Assembly (NCBI RefSeq): GCF_902497625.1
Contig: NZ_CABVGX010000008.1
Coordinates: 62,001 to 126,000 of the forward strand
DNA from: Pseudomonas fluorescens
GTDB lineage: Bacteria > Pseudomonadota > Gammaproteobacteria > Pseudomonadales > Pseudomonadaceae
DNA length: 64,000 nt
Reading direction: 5' to 3'
Positions 52,272-61,455 of this stretch are shown one piece after another (position 1 is the stretch's first letter; each line of letters opens with the position of its first letter). The position numbers were made by a program, and so were the translations under genes. The notes under the pieces are model-generated. The model worked only from the letters and a program-made list of their open reading frames with translations. It was not told the origin of the DNA and made no database searches.

Positions 52272-54326
52272 TCAGGCAATACCCAAAACCTTGAAAACAA
52301 ATGCGTATTCGAGTGCTACGTCACGCAATCCCTGATATCGCCCGCTCATCCCGCCATGTCCAGCGCCCAGTTCGGTCTTGAGCAACAAAGGATTCGCGTC
52401 GGTTTTAGTCGCGCGCAATTTAGCCACCCACTTCGCCGCTTCCCAATACTGCACGCGACTGTCGTTGTAGCCGGCGATCACTAACGTGGCCGGATATTCC
52501 TGCGCGGCGACGTTTTCGTACGGCGCGTAGGCCTTGATCCGATCATAAACGTCCGGCTCTTCAGGATTGCCCCATTCGTCGTATTCCGTGACCGTCAACG
52601 GCAGGTCCGGGTCGAGCATGGTATTGAGCACATCGACGAACGGCACTTCAGCGATCGCTGCGCCGAACAGGTCTGGACGCATGTTGAGCACTGCGCCGAT
52701 CAGCAAACCGCCGGCGCTGCCGCCGCTGATTGCCAGTTGTTTCGGGGTGGTGTAGCCGTTGTCGATCAAATGCTCGGCGCACGCGATAAAGTCGCTGAAC
52801 GTATTGTGCTTGTGTTCCTGCTTGCCGGCGCGATACCAGGCTTCGCCCAGTTCACCGCCGCCGCGCACGTGCGCGATCGCGAAGGCCACACCGCGATCCA
52901 GCAGGCTCAGGCGCGCGTGGGAAAACCACGGGTCGAGGCTTTCGCCATAGGCGCCGTAACCGTACAGATAAAGCGGTGTGGGCTGACCGAGTGCTCCGCG
53001 TTTGACCACCAGGCTGATCGGCACTTGCGTCCCGTCCGGCGCGGTAGCCCACAAGCGCTGGCTGACGTAGGCATCGGCGTCGAACGGGCCGAGCACCGGG
53101 GTTTGCTTGAGCACTGTCTGCTCGCCACTGGCCAGTGCCAACTGACGGATCTGCGCCGGACGGTTCAGCGCTTCGTAGCGCAGGCGAATCCTGTCGCTGA
53201 CGAACTCCAGGCTGTTCTGCACGTGCAGGCTGTAGGCGGCGTCCGGCAACTGAACCCGGTAGCTCGACAGATCCTGCGGGTGGACTTCAATGATCGGCAG
53301 GCCGCCTTCACGCAGGCTGAGGGTCATTGCACCGGCATTGAGGCTCATGCCGTCGATCATTGTCGAATCGCGATGGGGAATCAGGTTTTGCCATTCTGCC
53401 TCGGTCGGCGCGGTGCCGGTATCGACCGCCGAGTACAGCGCAAAGTTGATGCCGTCGCGGTTGGTGCGGATGAACCAGGTCCATTCGCCATCGCGTACGC
53501 CGTGATCGACGTCGTACTCGTGGTCTTCAACCCGTGGCGCGATGCAGGTGAACATCTGCTGCGGCTGGAAAGCGTCGAGCACCCAGACTTCGCTGGTGGT
53601 CTTGCTGCCCAGAGCCAGCAGTAATTGCTGCTCGGAGCTTGAGCGGTAGCAATGCAGGAAGAAGCGACCGTCCGGCTCGTGGAACACTTCTTCGGCTGCC
53701 GTGCCGTCCAGCCGATAGCGGAACAGCTTGTGCGGACGATGCGTCTCGTCAAGAACACCGAAGAACAGGGTCAGACTGTCGTTGGCCCAGGTCATGCTGC
53801 CGTCGCAGTCTTCGAATTCCAGTTCGCTGACGCGCCCGCTGGATAATTCCTTCACGAACAGTGTGTAGATCTCGTCGCCCGCAGCGTCGATGCTGTAGGC
53901 CAGGCGCTGATGATCCGGGCTGATGCTGAACGCGCCAAGGGAGAAAAACCCGCCGTTGGCCAGTTCATTCGGGTCGAGCAGCAGTTGTTCGCGACTTTCG
54001 TCGAGCTGCAGGCTGTCGTCGGCCGGTCGCGGGCAACGGTAGTGACGGGCGTATTCATCGCCGGCCGTGGTCCGCGTGTAATACAGGTACGGGCCCCACG
54101 GGGACGGCAGCGACAGATCGGTCTCGAGAATGCGCCCCTTGATTTCTTCGAAAAGGGTTTCACGCAACTCTGCCTGATCGGCGGTCTGCGCTTGTTGATA
54201 GCTGTTTTCCGCTTTCAGGTAGTCGAGCACCGCAGGGGTGTCGCGCTCCTGCAGCCAGGCGTACGGATCAGATCCGTCAGCCTTGTGGGCAATGGGCGCG
54301 CTGGTGACGTTGGCGGGTACGGGCAT
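52272..54326 (-). CDS. ptrB: Oligopeptidase B (S9A family)
   Basis: A 684-residue cytoplasmic serine peptidase that cleaves peptides after Arg or Lys. The N-terminal 400 residues form the seven-bladed propeller typical of the prolyl oligopeptidase family, starting KADGSDPYAWLQERDTPAVL. The catalytic domain has the nucleophile Ser in AISGGSAGGLLIGAV, Asp in YNDSRVQYWEAAKW, and His near the C-terminus in GAGHGGMSGRYQG. Length and motifs are those of PtrB/OpdB. It is a lone gene with REP pairs on both sides. Confidence 0.93.
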   Translation of the reverse strand: MPVPANVTSAPIAHKADGSDPYAWLQERDTPAVLDYLKAENSYQQAQTADQAELRETLFEEIKGRILETDLSLPSPWGPYLYYTRTTAGDEYARHYRCPRPADDSLQLDESREQLLLDPNELANGGFFSLGAFSISPDHQRLAYSIDAAGDEIYTLFVKELSSGRVSELEFEDCDGSMTWANDSLTLFFGVLDETHRPHKLFRYRLDGTAAEEVFHEPDGRFFLHCYRSSSEQQLLLALGSKTTSEVWVLDAFQPQQMFTCIAPRVEDHEYDVDHGVRDGEWTWFIRTNRDGINFALYSAVDTGTAPTEAEWQNLIPHRDSTMIDGMSLNAGAMTLSLREGGLPIIEVHPQDLSSYRVQLPDAAYSLHVQNSLEFVSDRIRLRYEALNRPAQIRQLALASGEQTVLKQTPVLGPFDADAYVSQRLWATAPDGTQVPISLVVKRGALGQPTPLYLYGYGAYGESLDPWFSHARLSLLDRGVAFAIAHVRGGGELGEAWYRAGKQEHKHNTFSDFIACAEHLIDNGYTTPKQLAISGGSAGGLLIGAVLNMRPDLFGAAIAEVPFVDVLNTMLDPDLPLTVTEYDEWGNPEEPDVYDRIKAYAPYENVAAQEYPATLVIAGYNDSRVQYWEAAKWVAKLRATKTDANPLLLKTELGAGHGGMSGRYQGLRDVALEYAFVFKVLGIA

Positions 54327-54382
54327 GAATGGCTCTCGAACAATGAACGGAATATGGGTTTCGCACCGTGCTAATGCGGGCT

Positions 54383-54512
54383 TGTGGCGAGGGGGCTTGC
54401 CCCCGCTCGGCTGCGAAGCAGTCGTTAACCGGTCACCGCCATTGGACGATAGGTTGAGGTGACTGTTTCAGGGCCGCTTCGCGACCCAGCGGGGGCAAGC
54501 CCCCTCGCCACA
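54383..54512. repeat. REPIN doublet
   Basis: GTGGCGAGGGGGCTTGCCCC at 54384 and its inverted copy ending at 54512, about 90 bases apart, upstream of oligopeptidase B. This is the same family as the arrays at 8161-9052. Confidence 0.85.
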
Positions 54513-54586
54513 TTGCCCGACTGGCATTGGGACAAGCCGGGCAAGCGAAAAGTCGTTACTATAAGCGCCTCTTTGCCTGCCTTGCC

Positions 54587-55084
54587 ATGGACACCATGAC
54601 CGAGAACGACTATCTGATCGCTTGGGGCCTCTACGCCTTTGCCGCTTTAGGCTGCCTGCTGGTATGGATGCGCATCACCCGCTGGATGTGGCGCTGGCTG
54701 CGTGAGCCGCTGCGGCTGCTGGTTGCGGTGTTGCTGTTCACCCCGACCATCATCGACCCGGTGAAAGAAAAGATCGCGCCGGCCATCGCCATCACCGCGC
54801 TCGACCTGATGTTCAAGGTCGGCAACAACGCCTGGCGGGCGATCTCCGATCTGTTCATGTACGGCATGATCGCCTTCGGCATCTACCTGGTTTTCGTCGC
54901 GATCCGTTTCCCGATCGAGCGCGCCTCCAACGCCCGCAAGGAACAGGCCGCCGCTAACCAGGCGGCCGCGCGCGTCGACGAGCCCGAAGACGATCAACCC
55001 TTCGGCGGTGCCGGCGATGATCGCTACGGGCGCCCACCGGTGCCGAGCAACCCCCAGCGCATGCGGGTCGAACCCCGTTTGTAA
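54587..55084 (+). CDS. Hypothetical inner-membrane protein
   Basis: A 165-residue protein with three hydrophobic stretches (about residues 9-30 LIAWGLYAFAALGCLLVWM, 42-58 RLLVAVLLFTPTII, and 83-107 MYGMIAFGIYLVFVAI). An acidic/proline tail (DEPEDDQPFGGAGDDR) follows. I recognise no domain. ATG 54587 and ATG 54596 are both plausible starts and neither has a strong ribosome site. The next gene begins 26 bases downstream, so it may be the first gene of a three-gene unit with the amidotransferase and DUF2937 genes. Confidence 0.75.
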   Translation: MDTMTENDYLIAWGLYAFAALGCLLVWMRITRWMWRWLREPLRLLVAVLLFTPTIIDPVKEKIAPAIAITALDLMFKVGNNAWRAISDLFMYGMIAFGIYLVFVAIRFPIERASNARKEQAAANQAAARVDEPEDDQPFGGAGDDRYGRPPVPSNPQRMRVEPRL

Positions 55085-55110
55085 GCCGGCCCTGAAGCGA
55101 GAGTCCGAAC

Positions 55111-55887
55111 ATGTGTGAGTTATTGGGCATGAGCGCCAACGTGCCGACCGATATCGTGTTCAGCTTCACCGGGCTGATGCAGCGCGGCGGCCGCACCGGG
55201 CCACACCGTGACGGTTGGGGCATTGCTTTCTACGAAGGCCGTGGCCTGCGTTTATTCCAGGACCCGGCGGCAAGTTGCGAATCCGAAGTGGCCAACCTGG
55301 TGCAGCGTTATCCGATCAAAAGTGAAGTGGTGATCGGGCACATCCGTCAGGCCAATGTCGGTAAAGTCTGCCTCTCCAATACCCATCCCTTCGTACGCGA
55401 GTTGTGGGGGCGCAACTGGTGTTTCGCGCACAACGGTCAGCTCGCCGGTTTTGAGCCGATCAAGAGTTTTTACCGTCCGGTCGGCGATACCGACAGCGAA
55501 GCGGCCTTCTGCGATCTGCTCAATCGAGTGCGCGGTGCGTTCCCGGAACCGGTGGACATCGAAGAGTTGCTGCCGGACCTGGTCAGCGCCTGCGCCGAAT
55601 ACCGTGGCAAGGGCGTCTTCAATTGCCTGCTCAGCGACGGCGACTGGCTGTTCTGTTATTGCTCGACCAAACTGGCTCAGATCACCCGTCGCGCACCGTT
55701 CGGCCCGGCCCGCTTGAAGGATGTCGATGTGATCGTCGACTTCCAGGCCGAAACCACGCCCAACGATGTGGTGACAGTGATCGCTACCGAACCGTTGACC
55801 GAAAATGAAACCTGGACCCGTTACGAACCGGGCCAATGGAGCCTGTGGCGACGCGGTGAATGCGTCAGCCAGGGCAAGACCGAATAA
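55111..55887 (+). CDS. Class II glutamine amidotransferase (YafJ-like)
   Basis: A 258-residue Ntn-hydrolase glutaminase domain without a partner synthase domain. The catalytic Cys2 follows the initiator Met ([14 protein letters not shown]). The glutamine-binding blocks [14 protein letters not shown] (about 31-44), [19 protein letters not shown] (about 77-95) and [10 protein letters not shown] (about 106-115) are intact. YafJ-type proteins have no assigned reaction. It lies between the hypothetical membrane protein and DUF2937 genes, 12 bases before the latter. Confidence 0.9.
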   Translation: MCELLGMSANVPTDIVFSFTGLMQRGGRTGPHRDGWGIAFYEGRGLRLFQDPAASCESEVANLVQRYPIKSEVVIGHIRQANVGKVCLSNTHPFVRELWGRNWCFAHNGQLAGFEPIKSFYRPVGDTDSEAAFCDLLNRVRGAFPEPVDIEELLPDLVSACAEYRGKGVFNCLLSDGDWLFCYCSTKLAQITRRAPFGPARLKDVDVIVDFQAETTPNDVVTVIATEPLTENETWTRYEPGQWSLWRRGECVSQGKTE

Positions 55888-55899
55888 GGATTCGCCTTC

Positions 55900-56442
55900 A
55901 TGTTGCTCAGTTATCTACGGCTGGTGTTGTTCGCGGCGGGCCTGTTGATCGGTGTCCAGGTGCCTGGATTTATCAGCGATTACGCCAAGCGGGTGGAAGC
56001 GCATCTGCTCGAAGCGCAGACCAGCCTCAGTGGTTTTCAGGGCACTGCCAATCAGTTTTTCAAAGGTGACATGCAGGCCCTGGTCGCGCATTACCGCGCC
56101 AGCGAAGACCCGATATTTCGCAGCGATGCCGAGAGCCTGAGCAACATACTCAACCGTCAGCTGGCGCTGGATAAACAGTTCCAGGCCATGCAGGGCCCGT
56201 GGTACATCCGCTTTCTGCAGGTGGTATTGGCCGCAGATCCGGACATTCGCAAGGAAACCTGGAACGGCTATAGCTACCAGATCCTGCTGACACCGGAAGC
56301 GATGATCTGGGGCATGAGCGGCGCATTGTTGCTGTCGTTCGGCATCGAATGCCTGTTCCGGCTCATCGACTGGGTCGTGCTGGGCGGCAAGCGCCTGCGC
56401 CAGAGCCGGCCGATTGAAGATCGGGATGTGCGCGGGTTGTGA
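55900..56442 (+). CDS. DUF2937 family membrane protein
   Basis: A 180-residue protein of the DUF2937 family (unknown function). There is an N-terminal membrane helix (about residues 3-20, LRLVLFAAGLLIGVQVPGFI). A long periplasmic helical part with VEAHLLEAQTSLSGFQGTANQF follows, then a C-terminal helix (about 130-160, MSGALLLSFGIECLFRLIDW) and a basic tail. It follows the amidotransferase gene closely, so cotranscription is likely, and it is followed by a REP pair. Confidence 0.85.
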   Translation: MLLSYLRLVLFAAGLLIGVQVPGFISDYAKRVEAHLLEAQTSLSGFQGTANQFFKGDMQALVAHYRASEDPIFRSDAESLSNILNRQLALDKQFQAMQGPWYIRFLQVVLAADPDIRKETWNGYSYQILLTPEAMIWGMSGALLLSFGIECLFRLIDWVVLGGKRLRQSRPIEDRDVRGL

Positions 56443-56453
56443 GTTGACACGGT

Positions 56454-56541
56454 CCTGTGGCGAGGGGGCTTGCCCCCGTTGGACTGCGCAGCAGTCCCAT
56501 TTTTTGGGGGCTCCAACGGGGGCAAGCCCCCTCGCCACAGG
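56454..56541. repeat. REPIN doublet
   Basis: Inverted REP copies (CCTGTGGCGAGGGGGCTTGC and its complement), 20 bases apart, with a CAGTCCCATTTTTTGGGG centre, between the DUF2937 gene and the convergent LysR gene. Confidence 0.85.
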
Positions 56542-56547
56542 ATGCGA

Positions 56548-57462
56548 TCAGTCAGCGAGGACGATGTAACTGTCACCCACCTTGGCCGCATACCCCACCA
56601 ACACCTGCTGACACAACGCGACAATCTCCTCGACCCACTCCACCCCGGTCCGCCACGACACCACCACCTGCAGATCCGGTGGCCGCTGGGCGATATCGAG
56701 CAAGGTCAACTCGCCACGCGCCAGTTCCTCAGCCACCAGCACCGGTGGCAACGCACCAATGCCAAAGCCGTCGCGCAACAACCGGGTAATCGCCGACACC
56801 GAATTCACGCAGTTCAACCGCGGCGTCATCACGCCGTTGGCTTGCATCAGACTGAGGATGTCCTGATGCGGATGGGAGTTTTTCGAATAGGTGATGATCC
56901 GCTCCCGCGCCAGATCGGCAATGCCAGTATACGTGCGGTTGTAGAGGGACTGACTGGCGACGATCCAGCCCATTGGATGGCTGGCCAGTTCCAGGCTGCG
57001 CACGCTTTCCTGTCGCAGCAGATCGGTTTGCAGGATCAGATCGAGAAAGCCTTTTTGCAGCTGATCGCAGAGGTTGAGTGAGGTATCGGCGACCAGCTCG
57101 ATTTCGACCAGCGGATAATGATCCATCATCTGCGCCACCAGGGGGCTCAGCCAGGTATGAATAACCGTGTCCATCACGCCGATCCGCACCCGCCCGACCT
57201 TGCTTGAACGGGTCTCGATCGACTGCTTGAGCGCCTGCATGGTGTCCATCATCTGCTCGGCGTAGTCGAGCACTTTCAAGCCTTCCGGCGTCAGGCTTAC
57301 GCCGCGCGAGTCACGCAGAAACAGCTTCACCCCGAGCTCGCTTTCGAGCACCGCGATGCGGCTGGAAATTGACGCCTGGGTGGTGAAGAGCTTGTCCGCG
57401 GTCAGGCGAAAACTCTTGAGTCGGGCGACCCAGACAAAGGTCTCTAGGAACTTGAGATTCAT
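56548..57462 (-). CDS. LysR-family regulator, divergent from the 5-oxoprolinase cluster
   Basis: A 304-residue LysR regulator. The winged helix is at about residues 1-60 (LKFLETFVWVARLKSFRLTA, TTQASISSRIAVLESELGVK) and the effector domain at about 90-290. It is divergent from the MFS gene and the pxpABC genes, with a 147-base gap, the classical arrangement for a LysR activator of the neighbouring operon. The effector could be 5-oxoproline or a related acid; this is inference from context only. Confidence 0.9.
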   Translation of the reverse strand: MNLKFLETFVWVARLKSFRLTADKLFTTQASISSRIAVLESELGVKLFLRDSRGVSLTPEGLKVLDYAEQMMDTMQALKQSIETRSSKVGRVRIGVMDTVIHTWLSPLVAQMMDHYPLVEIELVADTSLNLCDQLQKGFLDLILQTDLLRQESVRSLELASHPMGWIVASQSLYNRTYTGIADLARERIITYSKNSHPHQDILSLMQANGVMTPRLNCVNSVSAITRLLRDGFGIGALPPVLVAEELARGELTLLDIAQRPPDLQVVVSWRTGVEWVEEIVALCQQVLVGYAAKVGDSYIVLAD

Positions 57463-57609
57463 GGGATCAACTTTTTCTTATGCCTGGACCGGGTTTTTAT
57501 TAGTTGGACGCAACAGGGCCGGGCGCCCAAAAATCAGGCCATCCGGTTCCCACGATAGGCGTCGTCGGGGCTCAGAACAATACCAATAAAATTTGCACGG
57601 AGATTCGCC

Positions 57610-58896
57610 ATGAGTGCGCCCGACACCACAGCCATCCCCAAGGCCACGGCTCGCCCCGGACCTTTCGACTGGTATCGCAACATCAACAAACAGGAACGCC
57701 GAACGTTCTGGAGCTGCAAGATCGGCTATGGCCTGGACGGCATGGACACCCAGATGCTCAGCTTCGTGGTGCCGACCCTGATTGCTATGTGGGGCATTAC
57801 CACCGGTGAAGCGGGGCTGATTCACACCAGCACCCTGATCGCCTCGGCCATCGGCGGCTGGGTGGCGGGGATTCTCTCCGACCGCATCGGCCGCGTGCGC
57901 ACCCTGCAACTGACCGTGCTGTGGTTCGCCTTCTTTACCTTCCTCTGCGGCTTCGCGCAAAACTACGAACAACTGCTGATCAGCCGCACCTTGATGGGCT
58001 TCGGTTTCGGCGGTGAATGGACGGCCGGCGCGGTGCTGATGGGTGAAGTGATTCGCGCCAAGGACCGCGGCAAAGCGGTGGGCATGGTGCAATCCGGTTG
58101 GGCGCTGGGCTGGGGGCTGACGGCGATTCTGTATGCGCTGCTGTTCTCGGTGTTGCCGCCGGAAGACGCCTGGCGTGCGCTGTTCATCCTCGGCATCGTC
58201 CCGGCGATTTTCGTGATCTTCGTCCGCCGTCTGGTCAAGGACCCGGAAATCTATCGCGAAGCCAAGGCAAAGGAAGAACCGAGCAACCCAGCGAAGTTCT
58301 ACGAGATCTTTGCCCCCGGCATCCTCTTCACCACGATTCGCGCTTCGGTGCTGACCACGGGCGCACTCGGCGGTTACTACGCGATTACCTCGTGGTTGCC
58401 GACCTTTCTGAAGAACGAGCGGGGCTTGAGCGTACTCGGCACCGGCGGTTATCTGGCGATGGTGATCGTCGGTTCCTACGTCGGCTATGTCATCAGCGCG
58501 TATTTGACCGACATCCTCGGGCGCAAGAAGAACTTCATTCTGTTCGCCGTCGGCTCGTTCACCATCGTCTTGCTCTACACCCAATTGCCGGTCAGTAACG
58601 GCGTGATGCTGTGGCTGGGCTTCCCGCTGGGCTTCTTTGCTTCGGGGATTTTCAGCGGCATGGGCGCGTTTTTGACTGAGCTGTTTCCAACGCGGATTCG
58701 CGGCTCGGGCCAAGGCTTTTGCTACAACATCGGTCGGGCGCTGGCAGCGTTGTTCCCACTGTTTATCGGTTTGCTCAGCCAGAAAGTGCCGCTGAGCGTC
58801 GGCATCGGGGCGTTTGCGGCGGTGTCCTACGGCGTGGTGATCCTGGCGGCGTTGAGCCTGCCGGAGACCCGTGGCAAGCAACTTGATACCGAGTAA
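57610..58896 (+). CDS. MFS transporter, probable 5-oxoproline/carboxylate symporter
   Basis: A 428-residue major facilitator of the acid:H+ symporter type, 12 helices. The N-terminal GLDGMDTQMLSFVVP (about 38-52), the MFS loop GILSDRIGRVRTL (about 82-94) and a second copy YLTDILGRKKNF are visible. GEWTAGAVLMGE (about 136-147) fits the aromatic-acid/SialicP-like branch. The location between a LysR regulator and pxpABC suggests it imports the 5-oxoproline that the cluster degrades. Confidence 0.85.
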   Translation: MSAPDTTAIPKATARPGPFDWYRNINKQERRTFWSCKIGYGLDGMDTQMLSFVVPTLIAMWGITTGEAGLIHTSTLIASAIGGWVAGILSDRIGRVRTLQLTVLWFAFFTFLCGFAQNYEQLLISRTLMGFGFGGEWTAGAVLMGEVIRAKDRGKAVGMVQSGWALGWGLTAILYALLFSVLPPEDAWRALFILGIVPAIFVIFVRRLVKDPEIYREAKAKEEPSNPAKFYEIFAPGILFTTIRASVLTTGALGGYYAITSWLPTFLKNERGLSVLGTGGYLAMVIVGSYVGYVISAYLTDILGRKKNFILFAVGSFTIVLLYTQLPVSNGVMLWLGFPLGFFASGIFSGMGAFLTELFPTRIRGSGQGFCYNIGRALAALFPLFIGLLSQKVPLSVGIGAFAAVSYGVVILAALSLPETRGKQLDTE

Positions 58897-58971
58897 CTGA
58901 TAATCTGCCGGGCATGTTTTACAAGAATGTCCCGGCAGTAAAAAAAGAATATGCCTACAGGAGTGTTCACC

Positions 58972-59724
58972 GTGAGCCGCCTGCTATTGAACTGCGACAT
59001 CGGCGAGAGTTTCGGCAACTGGACCATGGGTCTGGACGTCGAGGTCATGACCTTCATTGATTGTGCCAACATCGCCTGCGGCTTCCATGCCGGCGACCCG
59101 AGCATCATGCGCAAGACCGTCAGCCTGGCCCTGAGCCACGGCGTACAGATCGGCGCGCACCCGGCCTATCAGGATCTGGTCGGTTTCGGCCGGCGTTCCA
59201 TGGCGTATACCGCCCAGGAACTGCAAGACATCCTGCATTACCAGATTGGCGCCCTCGACGGCATCTGCCGCGCTCAGGGCGGCAAGGTCAGTTACGTCAA
59301 ACCCCACGGCGCGATGTACAACGACATGATGGCCAACCCGGCGCAATTGCGCGCGGTGATCCAGGCCGTGGCGGCATACGATCGCACGTTGCCGCTGATG
59401 CTGATGGCCACCCGCGACAACAGCGCCGCGCAGCAATTGGGCGATGAATACGGCGTGACCTTGTGGTTCGAAGCCTTCGCCGACCGCGCCTACGACAGCG
59501 CCGGCATGCTGGTTTCGCGGCAACAGCCGGGAGCGGTGCATCACGATCCCGAGAAGATCATCGAACAAGCGCTGATCATCGCCCATGGCGACTACCTCAC
59601 GGCCAATGACGGCAGCGCTTTGCATTTGCAGGCCGACACCCTGTGCGTCCACGGCGACAACGCCAGTTCGGTGGCCGCCGTGCGGCGGATCCGCGAGGCC
59701 TTGAACCAGCAGAGCGCGTCATGA
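58972..59724 (+). CDS. pxpA: 5-oxoprolinase subunit A (LamB/YcsF family)
   Basis: PxpA is one of three subunits of the prokaryotic ATP-dependent 5-oxoprolinase, which opens pyroglutamate to glutamate. The 250-residue protein has the family metal/substrate blocks [14 protein letters not shown] (about 3-16), [13 protein letters not shown] (about 33-45) and [13 protein letters not shown] (about 105-117). The start chosen is GTG 58972 with CAGGAG 9 bases upstream; an in-frame ATG at 58951 precedes the site. It is followed by pxpB with a 4-base overlap. Confidence 0.94.
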   Translation: MSRLLLNCDIGESFGNWTMGLDVEVMTFIDCANIACGFHAGDPSIMRKTVSLALSHGVQIGAHPAYQDLVGFGRRSMAYTAQELQDILHYQIGALDGICRAQGGKVSYVKPHGAMYNDMMANPAQLRAVIQAVAAYDRTLPLMLMATRDNSAAQQLGDEYGVTLWFEAFADRAYDSAGMLVSRQQPGAVHHDPEKIIEQALIIAHGDYLTANDGSALHLQADTLCVHGDNASSVAAVRRIREALNQQSAS

Positions 59725-60425
59725 AACCTCGGGTGGAAGTGGTCGCGCTGGACTGCCTGATGGTGCGCCTGTTCGATGAAATCGCCGAAGCGAACATGCC
59801 GTGGATGCTCGCCGCCAGCGAAAGTCTGCGCGCTGCGTTCGGCGGGCATTTGATCGATCTGGTGCCGTCTTATACGACGCTGATGGTGCATTACGACCTG
59901 ACCGTGCTTAGTCCGGCCCAGGCGCGTGAATTGATCGCTGAAGCGTTGATCGATCTTTCGCCCAATGCCAGTACCAGCGGCAAATGCCATGTGCTGCCGG
60001 TGTGGTACGACTTGAGCGTCGGCCCGGAACTGAGTCTGTTGTCCCAGCGCAGCGGCTTGTCGATGGACGAGGTGATCCGCCGCCACAGCGAGCGTGAGTA
60101 CCAAGTGTTCGCGTTGGGCTTCGCGCCGGGTTTTGCCTTTATGGGCTTGGTGGAGGAGATCCTCGCCGCGCCACGCCTGAACACTCCGCGTAAGAAAGTG
60201 GCGGCGGGCAGCGTCGGCATTGCCGAGCGGCAAACCGCGGCTTACCCCGTGGTGTCCCCCGGCGGCTGGAACCTGATCGGCCGCACCCCGGCCAAACTGT
60301 TCGACCGTGAGCGGGACGGCTACAGCCTGATGCAACCGGGCGACACGGTGCGCTTCGAAGCCGTCAGCCATGCCGAGTTCATCAACCTGGGCGGTGACGA
60401 CACGCCACTGGAGGCCCAGGCATGA
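59721..60425 (+). CDS. pxpB: 5-oxoprolinase subunit B (KipI family)
   Basis: A 234-residue KipI-like (allophanate hydrolase subunit 1 type) protein. Motifs are [17 protein letters not shown] (about 92-108), [15 protein letters not shown] (about 132-146), [17 protein letters not shown] (about 155-171) and [17 protein letters not shown] (about 178-194). Its ATG at 59721 overlaps the stop of pxpA and its stop overlaps the pxpC start, so the three are translationally linked. Confidence 0.94.
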   Translation: MKPRVEVVALDCLMVRLFDEIAEANMPWMLAASESLRAAFGGHLIDLVPSYTTLMVHYDLTVLSPAQARELIAEALIDLSPNASTSGKCHVLPVWYDLSVGPELSLLSQRSGLSMDEVIRRHSEREYQVFALGFAPGFAFMGLVEEILAAPRLNTPRKKVAAGSVGIAERQTAAYPVVSPGGWNLIGRTPAKLFDRERDGYSLMQPGDTVRFEAVSHAEFINLGGDDTPLEAQA

Positions 60426-61348
60426 GCCGTCTAAGCATTGAGGCGAGTACACCGCTGTGCCTGTTGCAGGACGCGGGGCGTTTTGGCGTGCGGCATTTGG
60501 GCGTAACCCAAGGCGGCGGGCTGGATTGGCGTTCGATGTCGTGGGCCAATTGGCTGCTCGGTAATGGGCTGGATGCGCCGGTGATCGAAATCACCCTCGG
60601 CGGCTTTACCGTCGTGGCCGAAGAGGATTGCGTGCTGGCGTTGGCCGGTGCGGATCTGGGCGCGCAAATTGATGGCGAGGCGTTGGCGCCGTGGCGCAGT
60701 TTCCGGCTGCAAAAAGGTCAGCGATTGCAATTCACCCAGCCGCTGCTTGGCGCTCGGGCCTATCTGGCGGCGCCGGGTGGGTTTGATGCGCCGAAGGTGC
60801 TGGGCAGCAGTGCGACGGTGGTCCGCGAGGAACTCGGCGGGCTGGATGGCATGGGGCGGCCGTTGACCAAGGATGCGCAGTTGAGCTATTCGGGCAGCCG
60901 GTTGATTCTGCTGCGAGAACTACCCCTGGAGCATGTCCCGGATCTGAAGCTCAATGCACCGCTGGACCTGGTGCTCGGCGCGCAGATTGGTGCGTTCGGC
61001 GGGCAAAGCCTGTTCGACGCGTTCAACAGTGTTTGGGAATTGGACAGCCGCGCCGACCGCATGGGCATTCGCCTGCTGGGTACGCCGCTGGAGTATCAGG
61101 GCAAACCGATGATCTCCGAAGGCATCCCGCTGGGCGCGGTGCAGGTCCCACCGGATGGGCAGCCGATTGTGTTACTCAATGATCGGCAGACCATTGGCGG
61201 TTATCCGCGATTAGGGGCGTTGACGCCGTTGGCACTGGCGCGGCTGGCGCAGTGTCTGCCGGGGGCGAAGGTCAGGTTGCGGCCGGTGGTGCAGGACGTG
61301 GCGCATCGGGAGCAGGTTGGGTATTTGCAGCGGTTCGTTAACCGCTGA
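60422..61348 (+). CDS. pxpC: 5-oxoprolinase subunit C (KipA/biotin-dependent carboxyltransferase-like)
   Basis: A 308-residue KipA-like (allophanate hydrolase subunit 2 type) protein. It has CLLQDAGRFGVRHLGVTQGG (about 12-31), LALAGADLGAQIDGE (about 71-85), YLAAPGGFDAPKVLGSSAT (about 111-129) and a C-terminal TIGGYPRLGALTPL (about 255-268). It is thought to help phosphorylate or activate 5-oxoproline with PxpB. A REPIN follows the stop. Confidence 0.94.
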   Translation: MSRLSIEASTPLCLLQDAGRFGVRHLGVTQGGGLDWRSMSWANWLLGNGLDAPVIEITLGGFTVVAEEDCVLALAGADLGAQIDGEALAPWRSFRLQKGQRLQFTQPLLGARAYLAAPGGFDAPKVLGSSATVVREELGGLDGMGRPLTKDAQLSYSGSRLILLRELPLEHVPDLKLNAPLDLVLGAQIGAFGGQSLFDAFNSVWELDSRADRMGIRLLGTPLEYQGKPMISEGIPLGAVQVPPDGQPIVLLNDRQTIGGYPRLGALTPLALARLAQCLPGAKVRLRPVVQDVAHREQVGYLQRFVNR

Positions 61349-61350
61349 AA

Positions 61351-61437
61351 GCTTCGCGGGCAAGCCTCGCTCCTACAGGTTTCGGTGTCCGTGAGACATG
61401 CACGAAACCTGTATGAGCAAGGCTTGCCCGCGAAGGC
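61351..61437. repeat. REPIN doublet
   Basis: GCTTCGCGGGCAAGCCTCGC and an inverted partner GCAAGGCTTGCCCGCGAAGG, about 40 bases apart, with smaller nested pairs (GAAACCTGTA). It lies between pxpC and the convergent MFS gene. Confidence 0.82.
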
Positions 61438-61455
61438 GTTATCACAAACGCCGCT